This document shows positions 16,149 to 24,704 of a stretch of DNA of 27,820 bases, in pieces. The stretch is from the NCBI GenBank assembly GCA_002402325.1, contig DHFQ01000006.1, positions 1-27,820 of the forward strand. The letters run 5' to 3'. A program made the translations under genes and the position numbers. The notes under the pieces are model-generated. The model made no database searches, was not told the origin of the DNA, and saw nothing but the letters and a program-made list of their open reading frames with translations. Every line of letters starts with the position of its first letter. Within the stretch, counting starts at the first letter, position 1. Origin of the DNA: Candidatus Aminicenantes bacterium UBA4820 (GTDB taxonomy: Bacteria; Acidobacteriota; UBA4820).

Positions 16149-17255
16149 ATGGCAAATTACATTGAAGTAATTGAATGGTTTGATAAAACGGGAAAAGAGA
16201 TGGTTCATCGTTTTGAGATGGGCGGAGAAATAAAATTGGGTGCCCAACTTATAGTTCAGGAAAATCAATGGGCTGTCTTTTTCAGAGATGGAAGGGCGCT
16301 TGATGTTTTTGGTCCAGGAAGGCACACGCTCACAACTTTGAACATTCCTCTTTTAAATAAAATAGTGAATCTCCCCTTTGGTGGAACTTCGCCCTTCAGG
16401 GCTGATGTTTATTATGTTAACAGAAAAGTTTTCACCGATATGAAATGGGGAACAAAAGAGCCAGTCCTTTTTAGAGATAGCGAATTTCAGATGATAAGGC
16501 TGAGGGCTTTTGGAAAATTTGCGACAAAGGTTGAAGACCCACAACTTTTTGTGAATGTCTTTGTTGGAAGTCAGGGAATACAAAGTTCTGACGGCGTTGA
16601 AGAGTACACCAAAGACATCATTGTAGCAAGATTAAACGATGTCCTTGGGGAAAATGTAAAAACTGTTCTTGACCTTCCAAAGTTGTACGATGAAGTATCT
16701 GAGGCATTGAAAGCAAGAGTTAAAGATGATTTTGCAAAATATGGACTTGGGCTCGTTGATTTCTTTATTGGTGCAATTACTCCTCCTGAAGAGGTTCAAA
16801 AGGTTATTGATGAACGCTCAGGGATGGCTGCGATTGGAAATATGGGGAGTTATGTTCAGTTCAAGGCTGCAAAATCTATGGAAGAGGCTGCGAAAAATCC
16901 ATCAGGTGGCGGCGCTGCAACAGGCGTGGGATTTGGTGTAGGTGCAGGAATGGGAATGATGATGCCTGGGATGATTCAGGGTGCGATGAATCAGCAAACA
17001 GGGCAAGGTGGTGGTTCAACAATAGCCTGCCCTAAATGTAACACACAGAATCCTGAGGGAGCAAAATTTTGCTCTTCCTGTGGAACTTCGCTTATTCAAA
17101 TTGAATGTCCATTTTGCAAGGCAAAAAATCCACCTACTTCGAAATTTTGCAATGCTTGTGGAAAAAATATATCAACTATAAAATGTTCAAAATGCAACAC
17201 GGAAAATCAAGCGGGGACAAAATTCTGTTTTAAGTGTGGAACTCAGTTGAGTTAA
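16149..17255 (+). CDS. SPFH domain protein with three C-terminal zinc ribbons
   Basis: In this 368-residue protein, residues 1 to about 255 form an SPFH domain of the YdjI/virion-core type: IEVIEWFDKTGKEMVHRF at the start, LIVQENQWAVFFRDG near 36-50, FGPGRHTL, and GLVDFFIGAITPPEEVQKVI with a following helix. A glycine- and methionine-rich linker (about 262-290) leads to three tandem zinc ribbons, each CxxC-x(11)-CxxC: CPKC/CSSC, CPFC/CNAC and CSKC/CFKC. All twelve cysteines are present. Bacterial relatives act at the membrane in stress or fluidity control, with partners such as PspA-like proteins. The start has AAGGAGG 6 bases upstream. It is the last gene of the trio. No transmembrane segment is obvious, so membrane contact would be peripheral. 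Confidence 0.88.
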   Translation: MANYIEVIEWFDKTGKEMVHRFEMGGEIKLGAQLIVQENQWAVFFRDGRALDVFGPGRHTLTTLNIPLLNKIVNLPFGGTSPFRADVYYVNRKVFTDMKWGTKEPVLFRDSEFQMIRLRAFGKFATKVEDPQLFVNVFVGSQGIQSSDGVEEYTKDIIVARLNDVLGENVKTVLDLPKLYDEVSEALKARVKDDFAKYGLGLVDFFIGAITPPEEVQKVIDERSGMAAIGNMGSYVQFKAAKSMEEAAKNPSGGGAATGVGFGVGAGMGMMMPGMIQGAMNQQTGQGGGSTIACPKCNTQNPEGAKFCSSCGTSLIQIECPFCKAKNPPTSKFCNACGKNISTIKCSKCNTENQAGTKFCFKCGTQLS

Positions 17256-17300
17256 TACTGAGATTATATCATATATTTCTAACTTTTACTTCGATTTTAT

Positions 17301-17317
17301 GCACTACAATTTAGTGC
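17301..17317. terminator. palindrome between convergent units, possible weak terminator
   Basis: GCACTA and TAGTGC form a six-base-pair stem with a five-base loop, followed on the plus strand after 11 bases by TTTTT (17326-17330). The T-run is not directly attached, so termination of the SPFH transcript is possible but not convincing. No T-run follows on the minus strand. Confidence 0.3.
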
Positions 17318-17328
17318 CTTGAAGGTTT

Positions 17329-17502
17329 TTATTTGTTGGTTATGAGAATAATGATTTTTGAAAATTTATATTCTTTTGATTTGTCTATAAGGTCGACTTT
17401 GTAATCAAACTGGAATTTTTCTTTTCCATCAACCGCTAATATCTGAACTTACGATCTAAAAAACCTGGTTGAGGCGAGTGGTGGCAAAGGGATCAATGCC
17501 AT
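17329..17502 (-). pseudogene. possible small gene interrupted by a stop codon
   Basis: On the minus strand an ATG at 17502, with AAAAGG 8 bases upstream, opens a frame of 17 codons (MALIPLPPLASTRFFRS), then TAA at 17449-17451, then 39 further open codons in the same frame beginning VQILAVDGKEKFQFDYKVDL and ending at a TAA at 17329-17331. The second part has protein-like composition (alternating polar and hydrophobic, no low-complexity bias). It lies downstream of the Trm112-like gene. I do not recognise it. It could be a decayed gene, two tiny peptides, or chance in AT-rich DNA. The rest of the 17256-17604 gap shows nothing I can name. Confidence 0.3.
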
Positions 17503-17604
17503 TTTAAATTCCTTTTATTTCCTACATTTGAAAATATTATCTTCCCTTTCCCAATATATATCAACAAAGTGCACCCATTTTACGCATCTTAGTCCAGTCA
17601 AAAA

Positions 17605-17790
17605 TTATGACATCTCTTTTTCCTCTATTGCTGAGTCTTTGAGTAAAATGGGAATATCATCCTCAATTGGATAGAGTTTTTTGCACTTTTTGCATTTAAG
17701 AAACTCTTTAGCCTTTGATTTATAGTTTTCAAGGTCTCCTCTGCATATTGGACAGGCAAGAACTTCAAGAAATTTTTGATCAACAGCCAT
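17605..17790 (-). CDS. Trm112/YcaR-family small zinc protein
   Basis: The 61-residue protein has the family pattern: KFLEVLACPICRGDL near 6-20 and LKCKKCKKLYPIEDDIPILL near 31-50. The pairs CPIC and CKKC can bind one zinc atom, and the final YPIEDDIPILL strand is characteristic. Trm112-like proteins activate methyltransferases in eukaryotes and archaea; in bacteria the role is unclear. AGGAGG (17795-17800) lies 4 bases upstream of the ATG and overlaps the stop codon of RNase PH. It is the last intact gene of the minus-strand operon, in the place where rdgB often follows rph in other bacteria. Confidence 0.9.
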   Translation of the reverse strand: MAVDQKFLEVLACPICRGDLENYKSKAKEFLKCKKCKKLYPIEDDIPILLKDSAIEEKEMS

Positions 17791-17799
17791 TTTTCCTCC

Positions 17800-18531
17800 T
17801 CAATCGAAATCAAACCTTACAACTTCCTTTTGTGCCTCAATTATTTTATCAATTCCTCTCGCAGCAAGGTATAGAAGTTCATCCAGATCTTTTTTATTAA
17901 AAGGTTTTTGCTCTGCAGTTCCCTGAACTTCAACATACCTTCCATCTCCTGTCATAACAACATTCATATCAACTTCTGCCTTTGAATCCTCTTCATATTT
18001 CAGGTCAAGGATTTTCTCTCCATTAAGTATTCCAACTGACACCGCTGAAACCCTTGATTTTATAGGGTTATCTTTTATTACACCTCTTTTTAAGAGGTTA
18101 TTAAAAGCAAGCCCCATAGCGACATAAGCACCTGTTATTGAAGCACACCTCGTTCCTCCATCCGCCTGAATTACATCGCAATCAACCCATAAAGTCTTAT
18201 CAGGAAAGCACCTTGTATCCACGACACACCTTAATGACCTTCCTATTAACCTTTGAATTTCAAGGCTTCTTCCAGAGGGTCTTCCTTTTGTAGATTCCCT
18301 TACCGTTCTCTCCAATGTTGATGATGGTAACATCCCATACTCTGCGGTAATCCACCCTTCTCCGCTTCCTTTTAGAAAAGGGGGAACTCTATCCTCAAAC
18401 TTCGCTGAACAGATTACCCTTGTGAGGCCAAATTCAACAAGGCAGGAGCCATCGGGATGAATTATATAATTCGGTTCAATCTTAATAGTTCTCAATTCAT
18501 CATTTGCTCTTCCATCAATTCTCATTGCCAT
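17800..18531 (-). CDS. rph: ribonuclease PH
   Basis: The 243-residue cytoplasmic exonuclease removes nucleotides from tRNA 3' ends with phosphate. Family motifs are intact: MRIDGRANDELR at the N terminus, EGWITAEYGMLP, the substrate-binding run GRPSGRSLEIQRLIGRSLR, the DCDVIQADGGTRCASITGA block and EVDMNVVMTGDGRYVEVQGTAE. The length matches the family. The ATG at 18531 overlaps the end of murI by 17 bp, with AAAGGAT just upstream; a second ATG two codons on (18525) is equally possible. The gerM-rph and racE neighbourhood recalls the Bacillus subtilis racE-ysmB-gerM-rph order, so this grouping is old. Confidence 0.96.
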   Translation of the reverse strand: MAMRIDGRANDELRTIKIEPNYIIHPDGSCLVEFGLTRVICSAKFEDRVPPFLKGSGEGWITAEYGMLPSSTLERTVRESTKGRPSGRSLEIQRLIGRSLRCVVDTRCFPDKTLWVDCDVIQADGGTRCASITGAYVAMGLAFNNLLKRGVIKDNPIKSRVSAVSVGILNGEKILDLKYEEDSKAEVDMNVVMTGDGRYVEVQGTAEQKPFNKKDLDELLYLAARGIDKIIEAQKEVVRFDFD

Positions 18532-19315
18532 TCATCCTTTCATAAGAAATATGCTCAAGATTTATCTTCTCTTGAAGAAGTTTTTCTGCAACCTCTTTAA
18601 AATGGGTTGTTATATCGGTTACAAACACTTCAAGACTCCCTTTTTTGTTATTTGCTTTGATATCAAGATTTTCTTTTAAAAATTCAACCGTCGCTCTTCC
18701 TGAACTTATTAAAGAAACATCGGGAGCAATTGCTTTTATCGTAGGCATTAGTAGAGGATAATGCGTGCAACCAAGGATTAATGTGTCTATCTTCTTTTCA
18801 AGAAGAGGTGAAAGATATTTTTTTGCGACGATAAAAGAAACTTCATCCTCAGCAAAACCTTCCTCAACAAGTGGCACAAAAAGTGGAGTTGCTTTTTCAA
18901 AAACCTCAACATCCTTATTCATTCTTAACAACTCTTTTTTGTATGCACCGCTCATAATAGTCGCTCTTGTTCCAATTAATCCTATTTTCTTGAATTTTGT
19001 CTTCTTTAAAGCAAGAGTTGCCCCCGCTTTAATCATCCCTACGAAGGGTGTTTTGCAAAACTTTTTCTCGAGAGTTTCAAGAGCAATTGCGCTTGAAGTG
19101 TTGCAAGCAACGACAATAAGATCAACATCAAAATTTAAAAGGAATTTGGTGTTTGATAAAGAGTAGTCAATTATTGTTGATTCTGACTTGTCTCCGTAAG
19201 GAAGTCTTGCCGTATCTCCAAGATAGACTATATCAAGATGTGGAAAGTGTTTCCTTATCTCTTTAACAACGGTCAATCCACCGACCCCAGAATCAAAAAC
19301 GCCTATTTTTTTCAT
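18515..19315 (-). CDS. murI: glutamate racemase
   Basis: The 266-residue enzyme interconverts L- and D-glutamate for peptidoglycan. It has the N-terminal KKIGVFDSGVGGLTV, both catalytic cysteines (C71 in VVACNTSSA and C183 in LGCTHYPLL), and the conserved H185. YLGDTARLPYG near 31-41 is the usual substrate-binding strand. The start overlaps the stop of the GerMN gene by four bases (ATGA), so translation is probably coupled. It sits between a GerMN lipoprotein and RNase PH, in an operon that also holds a cell-wall amidase, which fits a peptidoglycan role. Confidence 0.96.
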   Translation of the reverse strand: MKKIGVFDSGVGGLTVVKEIRKHFPHLDIVYLGDTARLPYGDKSESTIIDYSLSNTKFLLNFDVDLIVVACNTSSAIALETLEKKFCKTPFVGMIKAGATLALKKTKFKKIGLIGTRATIMSGAYKKELLRMNKDVEVFEKATPLFVPLVEEGFAEDEVSFIVAKKYLSPLLEKKIDTLILGCTHYPLLMPTIKAIAPDVSLISSGRATVEFLKENLDIKANNKKGSLEVFVTDITTHFKEVAEKLLQEKINLEHISYERMNGNEN

Positions 19316-19857
19316 TTAGTGGCATCGCTGTTCATAGATTTTTCCGCTGGTATGAAATCCGATGTATCAATGTGTCCAATGAATGTTTCTCTTTCCTGCC
19401 CATCGATAATTACTTTAAATCTTTCAACTTGTGGCAAATTGTAGTTTATGCTGTTAATAATTCCATAAAGTTTGAACATTTCGTTCTCAACTCCGCCATC
19501 CTGCACGACCTTTGAATTGAGGTCTAAAACTACGCTTCTATCATCTAAAAGGTAGACAGCCCTCAACTCACTTCCCTCACCAAAAGGGTTTGAGAGGGGT
19601 TCTTCTGGAATTTCTTTCAGCAAAGACTCAATCAATTCTTTTATAAACAACGATTTGTTTTCATTTTCCTCAAGAAAAACAGAATAGGGGTGAAATTTTT
19701 GATCAACCGAAGAGGGATAAAGTAAGAAGAACTCTTTTTTACCTTCCGTTACAACATCTTGAGTACTAACTTCCTGCGAAGTCTCTACCGTGGGTGTGCG
19801 ATTACAGGAAATTAGTGAACAGATTAACAGAAGACTAATTGTTAACTGGCGGAGCAT
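19312..19857 (-). CDS. GerMN-domain lipoprotein
   Basis: This is a 181-residue lipoprotein precursor. LLLICSLISC is a lipobox, with the modified cysteine at 18. A short linker rich in T, S, V and Q is followed by the GerMN domain, about residues 40-165: the strand RSVVLDLNSKVV, helix MFKLYGIINSI, strand RFKVIIDGQ, and the close IGHIDTSDF. GerM in Bacillus works at the envelope during spore formation, and GerMN proteins elsewhere sit beside cell-wall amidases. The start lies 23 bp inside the upstream amidase gene, and its end overlaps murI by four bases. No spore genes are seen, so a general peptidoglycan role is more likely. Confidence 0.87.
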   Translation of the reverse strand: MLRQLTISLLLICSLISCNRTPTVETSQEVSTQDVVTEGKKEFFLLYPSSVDQKFHPYSVFLEENENKSLFIKELIESLLKEIPEEPLSNPFGEGSELRAVYLLDDRSVVLDLNSKVVQDGGVENEMFKLYGIINSINYNLPQVERFKVIIDGQERETFIGHIDTSDFIPAEKSMNSDATK

Positions 19858-21319
19858 TTCTCTCTTTAAACCTCAAAATGGGAGCTTTTATAGATGAAAT
19901 AACATTGTCAATAAATTTATCGTCCTTAACCAGTAAAGATTCTTCCTGATTTGATAAAAAGCAAACTTCAAGTAAAATAGCAGGCATCATTGCCCCCTCA
20001 AGAACTGCAAATGGAGCTTGCCTTACACCTCTATCTTTGGTTCCAAAAAATTGATTCAAACTCTCTTGAAGTTCTCCAGCAACTGAAGCACTTTCAACGA
20101 GGTACTGGTTTTGTGCAAGATTCCACAAAATTAAATTGATTTCGCCTTTTGTTTCCCCTTCTCCTGAAGGTTGTGCATTTTCCTTTTCAGCAAGCTCCTT
20201 GCTCCACAAATCGCTTGCATCTTTACTCATTATGTAACTTTCGCTTCCTTTGACATTTTTGAAAGGGGAAGAGTTAAAATGGATAGAAATGAAGAGGTCT
20301 GCTTTGTTGAAATTTGCAATTGATGTCCTCTCTTTTAAAAGAATGAATGTATCACTGTTTCTTGTAAGAATTACATCTATCCCTTCCTTTTCAAGTGCCT
20401 CTTTTAACTTTGTAGAATAAAGAAGGGTTAAATCTTTTTCCATAATTCCGCTTTTTGCAATTGCTCCCGTGTCGTTTCCACCGTGTCCCGGGTCAATCAC
20501 AACAAGGATTGAATTTCTTTTCTTTTCAAAAGGTCTATCAGGAAAATTTTGCTGTTTGTTTTCACCCTTTGACTCTTCTTTTAATATGCTCGTTTTTTGT
20601 CCGCTTCCCTTTAAAAGAAGGACAAATCTTTCTGGATTTTTCAATTTGACTGTTTCAAAACTCTTGAAGTTGACATCAAGAAAAACAGTCATCTCTTTCA
20701 AAGTTGAATCAGTAGAGATTTTTGTAGCAATTCCTTCACCAAGATTGACTTCTTTAATCTCCAGTTTTCCTCTTGGAAGCCTGACGATAATAGCATTGTT
20801 GCTTTTTTTGACTTCAGAAAATGTTACCATCGTTCCTTCAAAAGTTATTCTTATTAAATCATACGAAATATCCACTTTAGTTTTAACAATGTCTCCCTGT
20901 GTCTCTTTTTGCTCTATGTTGTTATCTTCATTTGATGCAACTTTCTCTTTCTCTACTTTTTCATACTTGATGTTTAATAATGGAAAAACTTCTTTAAGAA
21001 ATTCATTTCCAAGAAAAAGATTTCCATCCCTTTCAATCGGAGTTAGTTTGAGGTGGACGATTTTTGAATCAACAGAAACAGTTGGAGTATTCGTAGAAAA
21101 AACTACTCTATGTCCGTTTATGATCCAGAAGGGATACTTTGAAATCTCATCCTTTCCGGATGTTCCCCCGTAGGTTTTAACTATTTCATTTAAGTCTATG
21201 TAATCTTTGCCGTTTATCGTTGTAACCTTTAATTCAGATGATATTGAAAGTGTAAAAAAGATAAAATAAACCAAAACAACAAAACCTATATATTTTCTTT
21301 TGTTATGTTCTAATTTCAT
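19835..21319 (-). CDS. AMIN-domain N-acetylmuramoyl-L-alanine amidase
   Basis: The 494-residue secreted zinc amidase has a signal peptide or membrane anchor at about 10-28 (IGFVVLVYFIFFTLSISS). Then comes a copper-amine-oxidase-like stalk fold at about 31-115, an AMIN domain at about 148-235 that targets septal peptidoglycan, and Amidase_3 at about 270-485. Zinc ligands H279 (DPGHGGND), E294 (GIMEKDLT) and H347 (SIHFNSS), and the catalytic E451 (LLEVCFLSN) are all present. It cuts the bond between muramic acid and L-alanine. It overlaps the HD-GYP gene by four bases (ATGA) and the GerMN gene by 23, so the three are tightly coupled. A link to c-di-GMP signalling is suggested by position only. 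Confidence 0.95.
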   Translation of the reverse strand: MKLEHNKRKYIGFVVLVYFIFFTLSISSELKVTTINGKDYIDLNEIVKTYGGTSGKDEISKYPFWIINGHRVVFSTNTPTVSVDSKIVHLKLTPIERDGNLFLGNEFLKEVFPLLNIKYEKVEKEKVASNEDNNIEQKETQGDIVKTKVDISYDLIRITFEGTMVTFSEVKKSNNAIIVRLPRGKLEIKEVNLGEGIATKISTDSTLKEMTVFLDVNFKSFETVKLKNPERFVLLLKGSGQKTSILKEESKGENKQQNFPDRPFEKKRNSILVVIDPGHGGNDTGAIAKSGIMEKDLTLLYSTKLKEALEKEGIDVILTRNSDTFILLKERTSIANFNKADLFISIHFNSSPFKNVKGSESYIMSKDASDLWSKELAEKENAQPSGEGETKGEINLILWNLAQNQYLVESASVAGELQESLNQFFGTKDRGVRQAPFAVLEGAMMPAILLEVCFLSNQEESLLVKDDKFIDNVISSIKAPILRFKERNAPPVNN

Positions 21320-22914
21320 CTTCTTTGCATTTTCTCCGCAACCGCTTTTATTCCCTGAACAGCATGCGGATTATATTTAATGTTCGAAAGGGAATCAATT
21401 TCGTCCAATGCCTCTTTGACTCCTTTTGCAATTTTGTACCTTCTATTAAGGGTTGTTGAAGCATCGAAAACATCGCATATTCCAACTATTGACGCGGGAA
21501 GCGATGGAATTTTCCCCAGAGGATAACCTTTTCCATCCATTGTTTCGTGGTGTTCATAGACAACTTGTGCAGAATCTGTCAGACCTATTTCATTAAGAAT
21601 GTCTCTTCCGAATTTTGCATGGAGTTTGAGTATTTCTCTCTCTTTAGGGGTTATAGGTGCGATTTTATTTAGTAGTGACCATGGAATCCTTAATTTTCCT
21701 ATATCGTGAACAAGCCCTGCCATTTCAAGGTCAAGGATTGACAACTCTCTATGTCCATCATTTTTTAAGAAATATCCTATTTTGAGGCATAGTTCCGCGA
21801 CCTGCCTTGAATGAAAACCACCTGTGTACCAGTCTTTATCTTCAAGGAGCAAAACGAGGTCTTTTACCAACTCAACATCTTCACGGTTCGGTTCCTCCTC
21901 AAAAAGTTTTCTAACTATTTTAATGGCATCCTTCAAGACAAACAAATCTTCAGCGGGATAAGTTTTTATAGAGACGAGTCTTAAAGCCTTTCTAATCCAT
22001 TGATATGCCTTATTATAATCACCCGAAATAAAATTAAGTTTGGCTTTTAACCTTGCGTGGGTGGTTGCCATTGAGTAATAATATGGGCCTGAAATAGTCT
22101 TTGAAAGTCTATCGATATCATCAATGATTTCCTCTGCCTCACTAAAGTTTTCTATAAGAAGAGCAAATTCCGCTTTAGTAACATTGATAAACGACTTTAA
22201 CCCTTCTGACAGATTTCTTTTTTCAAGTTCAAAAATGAGCGGTTTTGCCTTTGAAATCCACTCCTCTTTCAATTTGCCCTTTGATAAAAAACCTCTTTCT
22301 ATGTGGGTTTCAGCAATATTTATTATTTCCTGTCCTATAAAATCTTCCTTTGAACACTTAATCCACTTTACACACTCATCGTTTGAAAGTGTCTCTCCTA
22401 AATCTTTTGCCCTTCTAAAATATTCCTCTGCCTTCTCCCAATCGCTCTCGCAGTAAAAAAGGCTTGCGAAAGTATTCAAAAAGTTCGCCATCGCGGCGCT
22501 TTTGTCTTCAGGAAATCTCTTTAAGAGTGAAACAGCCACTTCGTATCCCTCTTCAAATAATGAAAAGTTCCTGCAGGAGGCAAGAAATGCTGAAGCGGTC
22601 TTGAATATCCTTTTTGTATCTTTTGTTTCAATTAGAGATTTCAACCATAAATCTCCAAAAGTTAACCTATCTACATCATCACCCTTTAAAAAAAGTTTTC
22701 TCCACAAATTTGAAACGGTGTCGTCCCACTCAAAAATTGGGGGCTTTTTATCAGAAGGAAGAGAGGCAACGAGTGAAAGCAAATCCTGAATATAAATTAC
22801 TGTTTCAGAGTATTTCCACAACTCTTCATCAGACAAGGAAGGAAGAGGAGAAATTTCATCAAGCAACTTATCAAATTGTTTAATTCTATCAAGTTCACTA
22901 TTCCAATGATCCAT
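21316..22914 (-). CDS. TPR-HD-GYP cyclic-di-GMP phosphodiesterase
   Basis: In this 532-residue cytoplasmic protein, residues 1 to about 345 are helical, with TPR-like units (for example around 147-175 and 298-315). Residues about 355-530 form an HD-GYP domain. The HD pair is H403-D404 in LVHDIGKLRIP, then LKLHAKFGRDIL, EHHETMDGKGYPLG (H455, H456, GYP at 463-465), and ICDVFDASTT. The metal ligands and the GYP loop are present, so hydrolysis of c-di-GMP to GMP is expected. There is no receiver or sensor domain; TPRs take that place. It lies directly after the diguanylate cyclase (13 bp) and overlaps the amidase by four bases. AGGAAA lies about 10 bases upstream of the start. Confidence 0.9.
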   Translation of the reverse strand: MDHWNSELDRIKQFDKLLDEISPLPSLSDEELWKYSETVIYIQDLLSLVASLPSDKKPPIFEWDDTVSNLWRKLFLKGDDVDRLTFGDLWLKSLIETKDTKRIFKTASAFLASCRNFSLFEEGYEVAVSLLKRFPEDKSAAMANFLNTFASLFYCESDWEKAEEYFRRAKDLGETLSNDECVKWIKCSKEDFIGQEIINIAETHIERGFLSKGKLKEEWISKAKPLIFELEKRNLSEGLKSFINVTKAEFALLIENFSEAEEIIDDIDRLSKTISGPYYYSMATTHARLKAKLNFISGDYNKAYQWIRKALRLVSIKTYPAEDLFVLKDAIKIVRKLFEEEPNREDVELVKDLVLLLEDKDWYTGGFHSRQVAELCLKIGYFLKNDGHRELSILDLEMAGLVHDIGKLRIPWSLLNKIAPITPKEREILKLHAKFGRDILNEIGLTDSAQVVYEHHETMDGKGYPLGKIPSLPASIVGICDVFDASTTLNRRYKIAKGVKEALDEIDSLSNIKYNPHAVQGIKAVAEKMQRR

Positions 22915-22927
22915 ATTCTTTAATTTC

Positions 22928-24694
22928 CTAATCTGTTACTTTTACCACCCCGTTTTTACCTTCTGCCTTTGCCTTATAAAGGGCAGTGTCAAGTTTCTTA
23001 ATTATTGAGAAAATATCCCTGTCAAAAGAAAGTTTTTTTGAGGAAATAAGTGATATTGAACAACCAAGATTTAACCCTTGAGACTTTTCTTTTGGAAGGG
23101 CTTTTAAACTTATCATCTGTCTTATTTTGTTGGCTTTTTCATAGGCATTGTTTTCATCGCAATCAATGAGAAGAATGATGAACTCATCTCCGCCATACCT
23201 TGCAGGAACATCCTCTTTTCTTAAAGTTGTTCTAAGAAGTTCACCGATTCTTTTTAATACCTCGTCTCCCATCTGATGACCAAGATGGTCATTTACAACT
23301 TTAAAATCATCTAAATCCATCATAAGTAAAGCAAAATCTGAACTGTGTCTCGTTGAATAGGAGAGTTCTTCTCTCACTCTGTAAAGGAAATAGGATCTGT
23401 TGAAAAGTCCTGTAAGTGGGTCTTCGATTGCCTGAAGGTGCAAAAAACAATTTTCCATTCCCACGACTAAAGCGTGGGTGCAATCAAACAGAAGGTCTTC
23501 TCTTGAGGAAAAATCTCTCTCTTTATTCCAGGAATAGACCACGACGCCTCCGATTGGTTCACCTCTGTAAATTAAAGGAATTCCATAAGATGAAGGAGGA
23601 ATCATAAATGGAGCAGTCTCAAGAGGTTGCAAAAACTCATAGAGAGAATTTCCAAGTTTATGGCTTGGCTCACTCAAAGGAAGAGAATCATATTGGTATC
23701 TTTTTTCTTCTTCAGGAAGTTGCATTGTTCTTGATTTTTCTCCTTCAACCTGAACTGCATTTAAAGTTGTAGAGTAAGGCTGGCAGAAGACGACACCAAT
23801 ACCATCAGCGTTAAGCGATTCGCACAATTTTCTTGCAAACGTTTCAACCATAGGAAGAAGGTCAAGCCCCGATGAGGCAGCCTCTGAAACCGTAGTGAGT
23901 ATTTCAAGCCCTTCTATTCGTTTTCTAAGTTCAATATGGGCTCTCTTGATTACGGCAATAAGATAAATTGAACCCAAAATCATCAAGAGTGTTAGAACAG
24001 TAAAAAATAGACTCAATCTCAGGGAAACGATGTAAAGGTAAAGTGCAAGAATAAAGGTGAGAAGAGTATGGCTTAAATCAATTTTAAAAGTGTCAATAAA
24101 AAACTGTTTAACTCTGTTACCTTTTAAAATTTCGCCTGGAAGATAGAACAAATTATTGACAATAAAGTAAGGTATAAAAAAGAGTAAGCCTGTTAAAAAA
24201 TGGTTTCTTAAATCTAATGTAGTGCCTAACTTATAGTAGTTCACAAGATTTGCAGTAATTAAAATAGCAGAAAATCTTAAAAGGCGGTTTCCTAAATTGT
24301 CGAAAAGTTGAAAAAGAAGGTCTTTTACCTTTCCTTTCAACTTGATCATCCTTGCAATAATATCAACAATTGTAGTAATTACTGCAATTGATGTTCCAAT
24401 GTAAGGTCCAAGAAGGAAAAAGGCTGAAATAGAAAAAACAATGTCAAAAGAGATGAAATAGTTAGATGCCATAACAACTTTAAACTTAAGACAAAGGATT
24501 GAACTGACCAAAAACAGTAGAGCAAGAAAATAGAATGATGATTCCCCACCTAATCCAAAATGGATAAAACAATTGTCATAAAAATCAGAAGCAAATGGAG
24601 ATATTAAGAAAGAAAAGTAAATTGCAATTAAGCCACACAAAAACTGCAATACGGAATAGACCTTAAATAGAGTTTTGTTCTCTTTTAAATTCAA
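22928..24694 (-). CDS. membrane GAF-GGDEF diguanylate cyclase
   Basis: The 588-residue protein starts with about seven or eight membrane segments (residues 10-250), a sensory region of MASE-like appearance. A GAF domain follows at about 262-415 and a GGDEF domain at about 425-588. The active site is YGGDEF (501-505), and RKED at 492-495 is an intact inhibitory RxxD site, exactly five residues before it, so feedback inhibition by c-di-GMP is expected. DPLTGLFNR and MDLDDFKVVND are also present. The start codon is TTG (24692-24694), with only a weak AAGAAG site; GAGGAG at the end of uspA is 13 bases upstream. It makes c-di-GMP; the next gene would degrade it. Confidence 0.92.
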   Translation of the reverse strand: MNLKENKTLFKVYSVLQFLCGLIAIYFSFLISPFASDFYDNCFIHFGLGGESSFYFLALLFLVSSILCLKFKVVMASNYFISFDIVFSISAFFLLGPYIGTSIAVITTIVDIIARMIKLKGKVKDLLFQLFDNLGNRLLRFSAILITANLVNYYKLGTTLDLRNHFLTGLLFFIPYFIVNNLFYLPGEILKGNRVKQFFIDTFKIDLSHTLLTFILALYLYIVSLRLSLFFTVLTLLMILGSIYLIAVIKRAHIELRKRIEGLEILTTVSEAASSGLDLLPMVETFARKLCESLNADGIGVVFCQPYSTTLNAVQVEGEKSRTMQLPEEEKRYQYDSLPLSEPSHKLGNSLYEFLQPLETAPFMIPPSSYGIPLIYRGEPIGGVVVYSWNKERDFSSREDLLFDCTHALVVGMENCFLHLQAIEDPLTGLFNRSYFLYRVREELSYSTRHSSDFALLMMDLDDFKVVNDHLGHQMGDEVLKRIGELLRTTLRKEDVPARYGGDEFIILLIDCDENNAYEKANKIRQMISLKALPKEKSQGLNLGCSISLISSKKLSFDRDIFSIIKKLDTALYKAKAEGKNGVVKVTD

Positions 24695-24704
24695 CTTCTT
24701 CTTT

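Noticed and set aside
17465..17502. Minus-strand ATCCCTTTGCCACCA resembling a tRNA 3' end, and IPLPPL resembling HsdS
   Set aside because: There is no T-arm GGTTC-type sequence or cloverleaf upstream, and the HsdS resemblance is only six residues long.
20469..21173. Long plus-strand open frame of 234 codons inside the amidase gene
   Set aside because: It is antisense to a well-supported amidase with all catalytic residues, has no family motif and no good SD.
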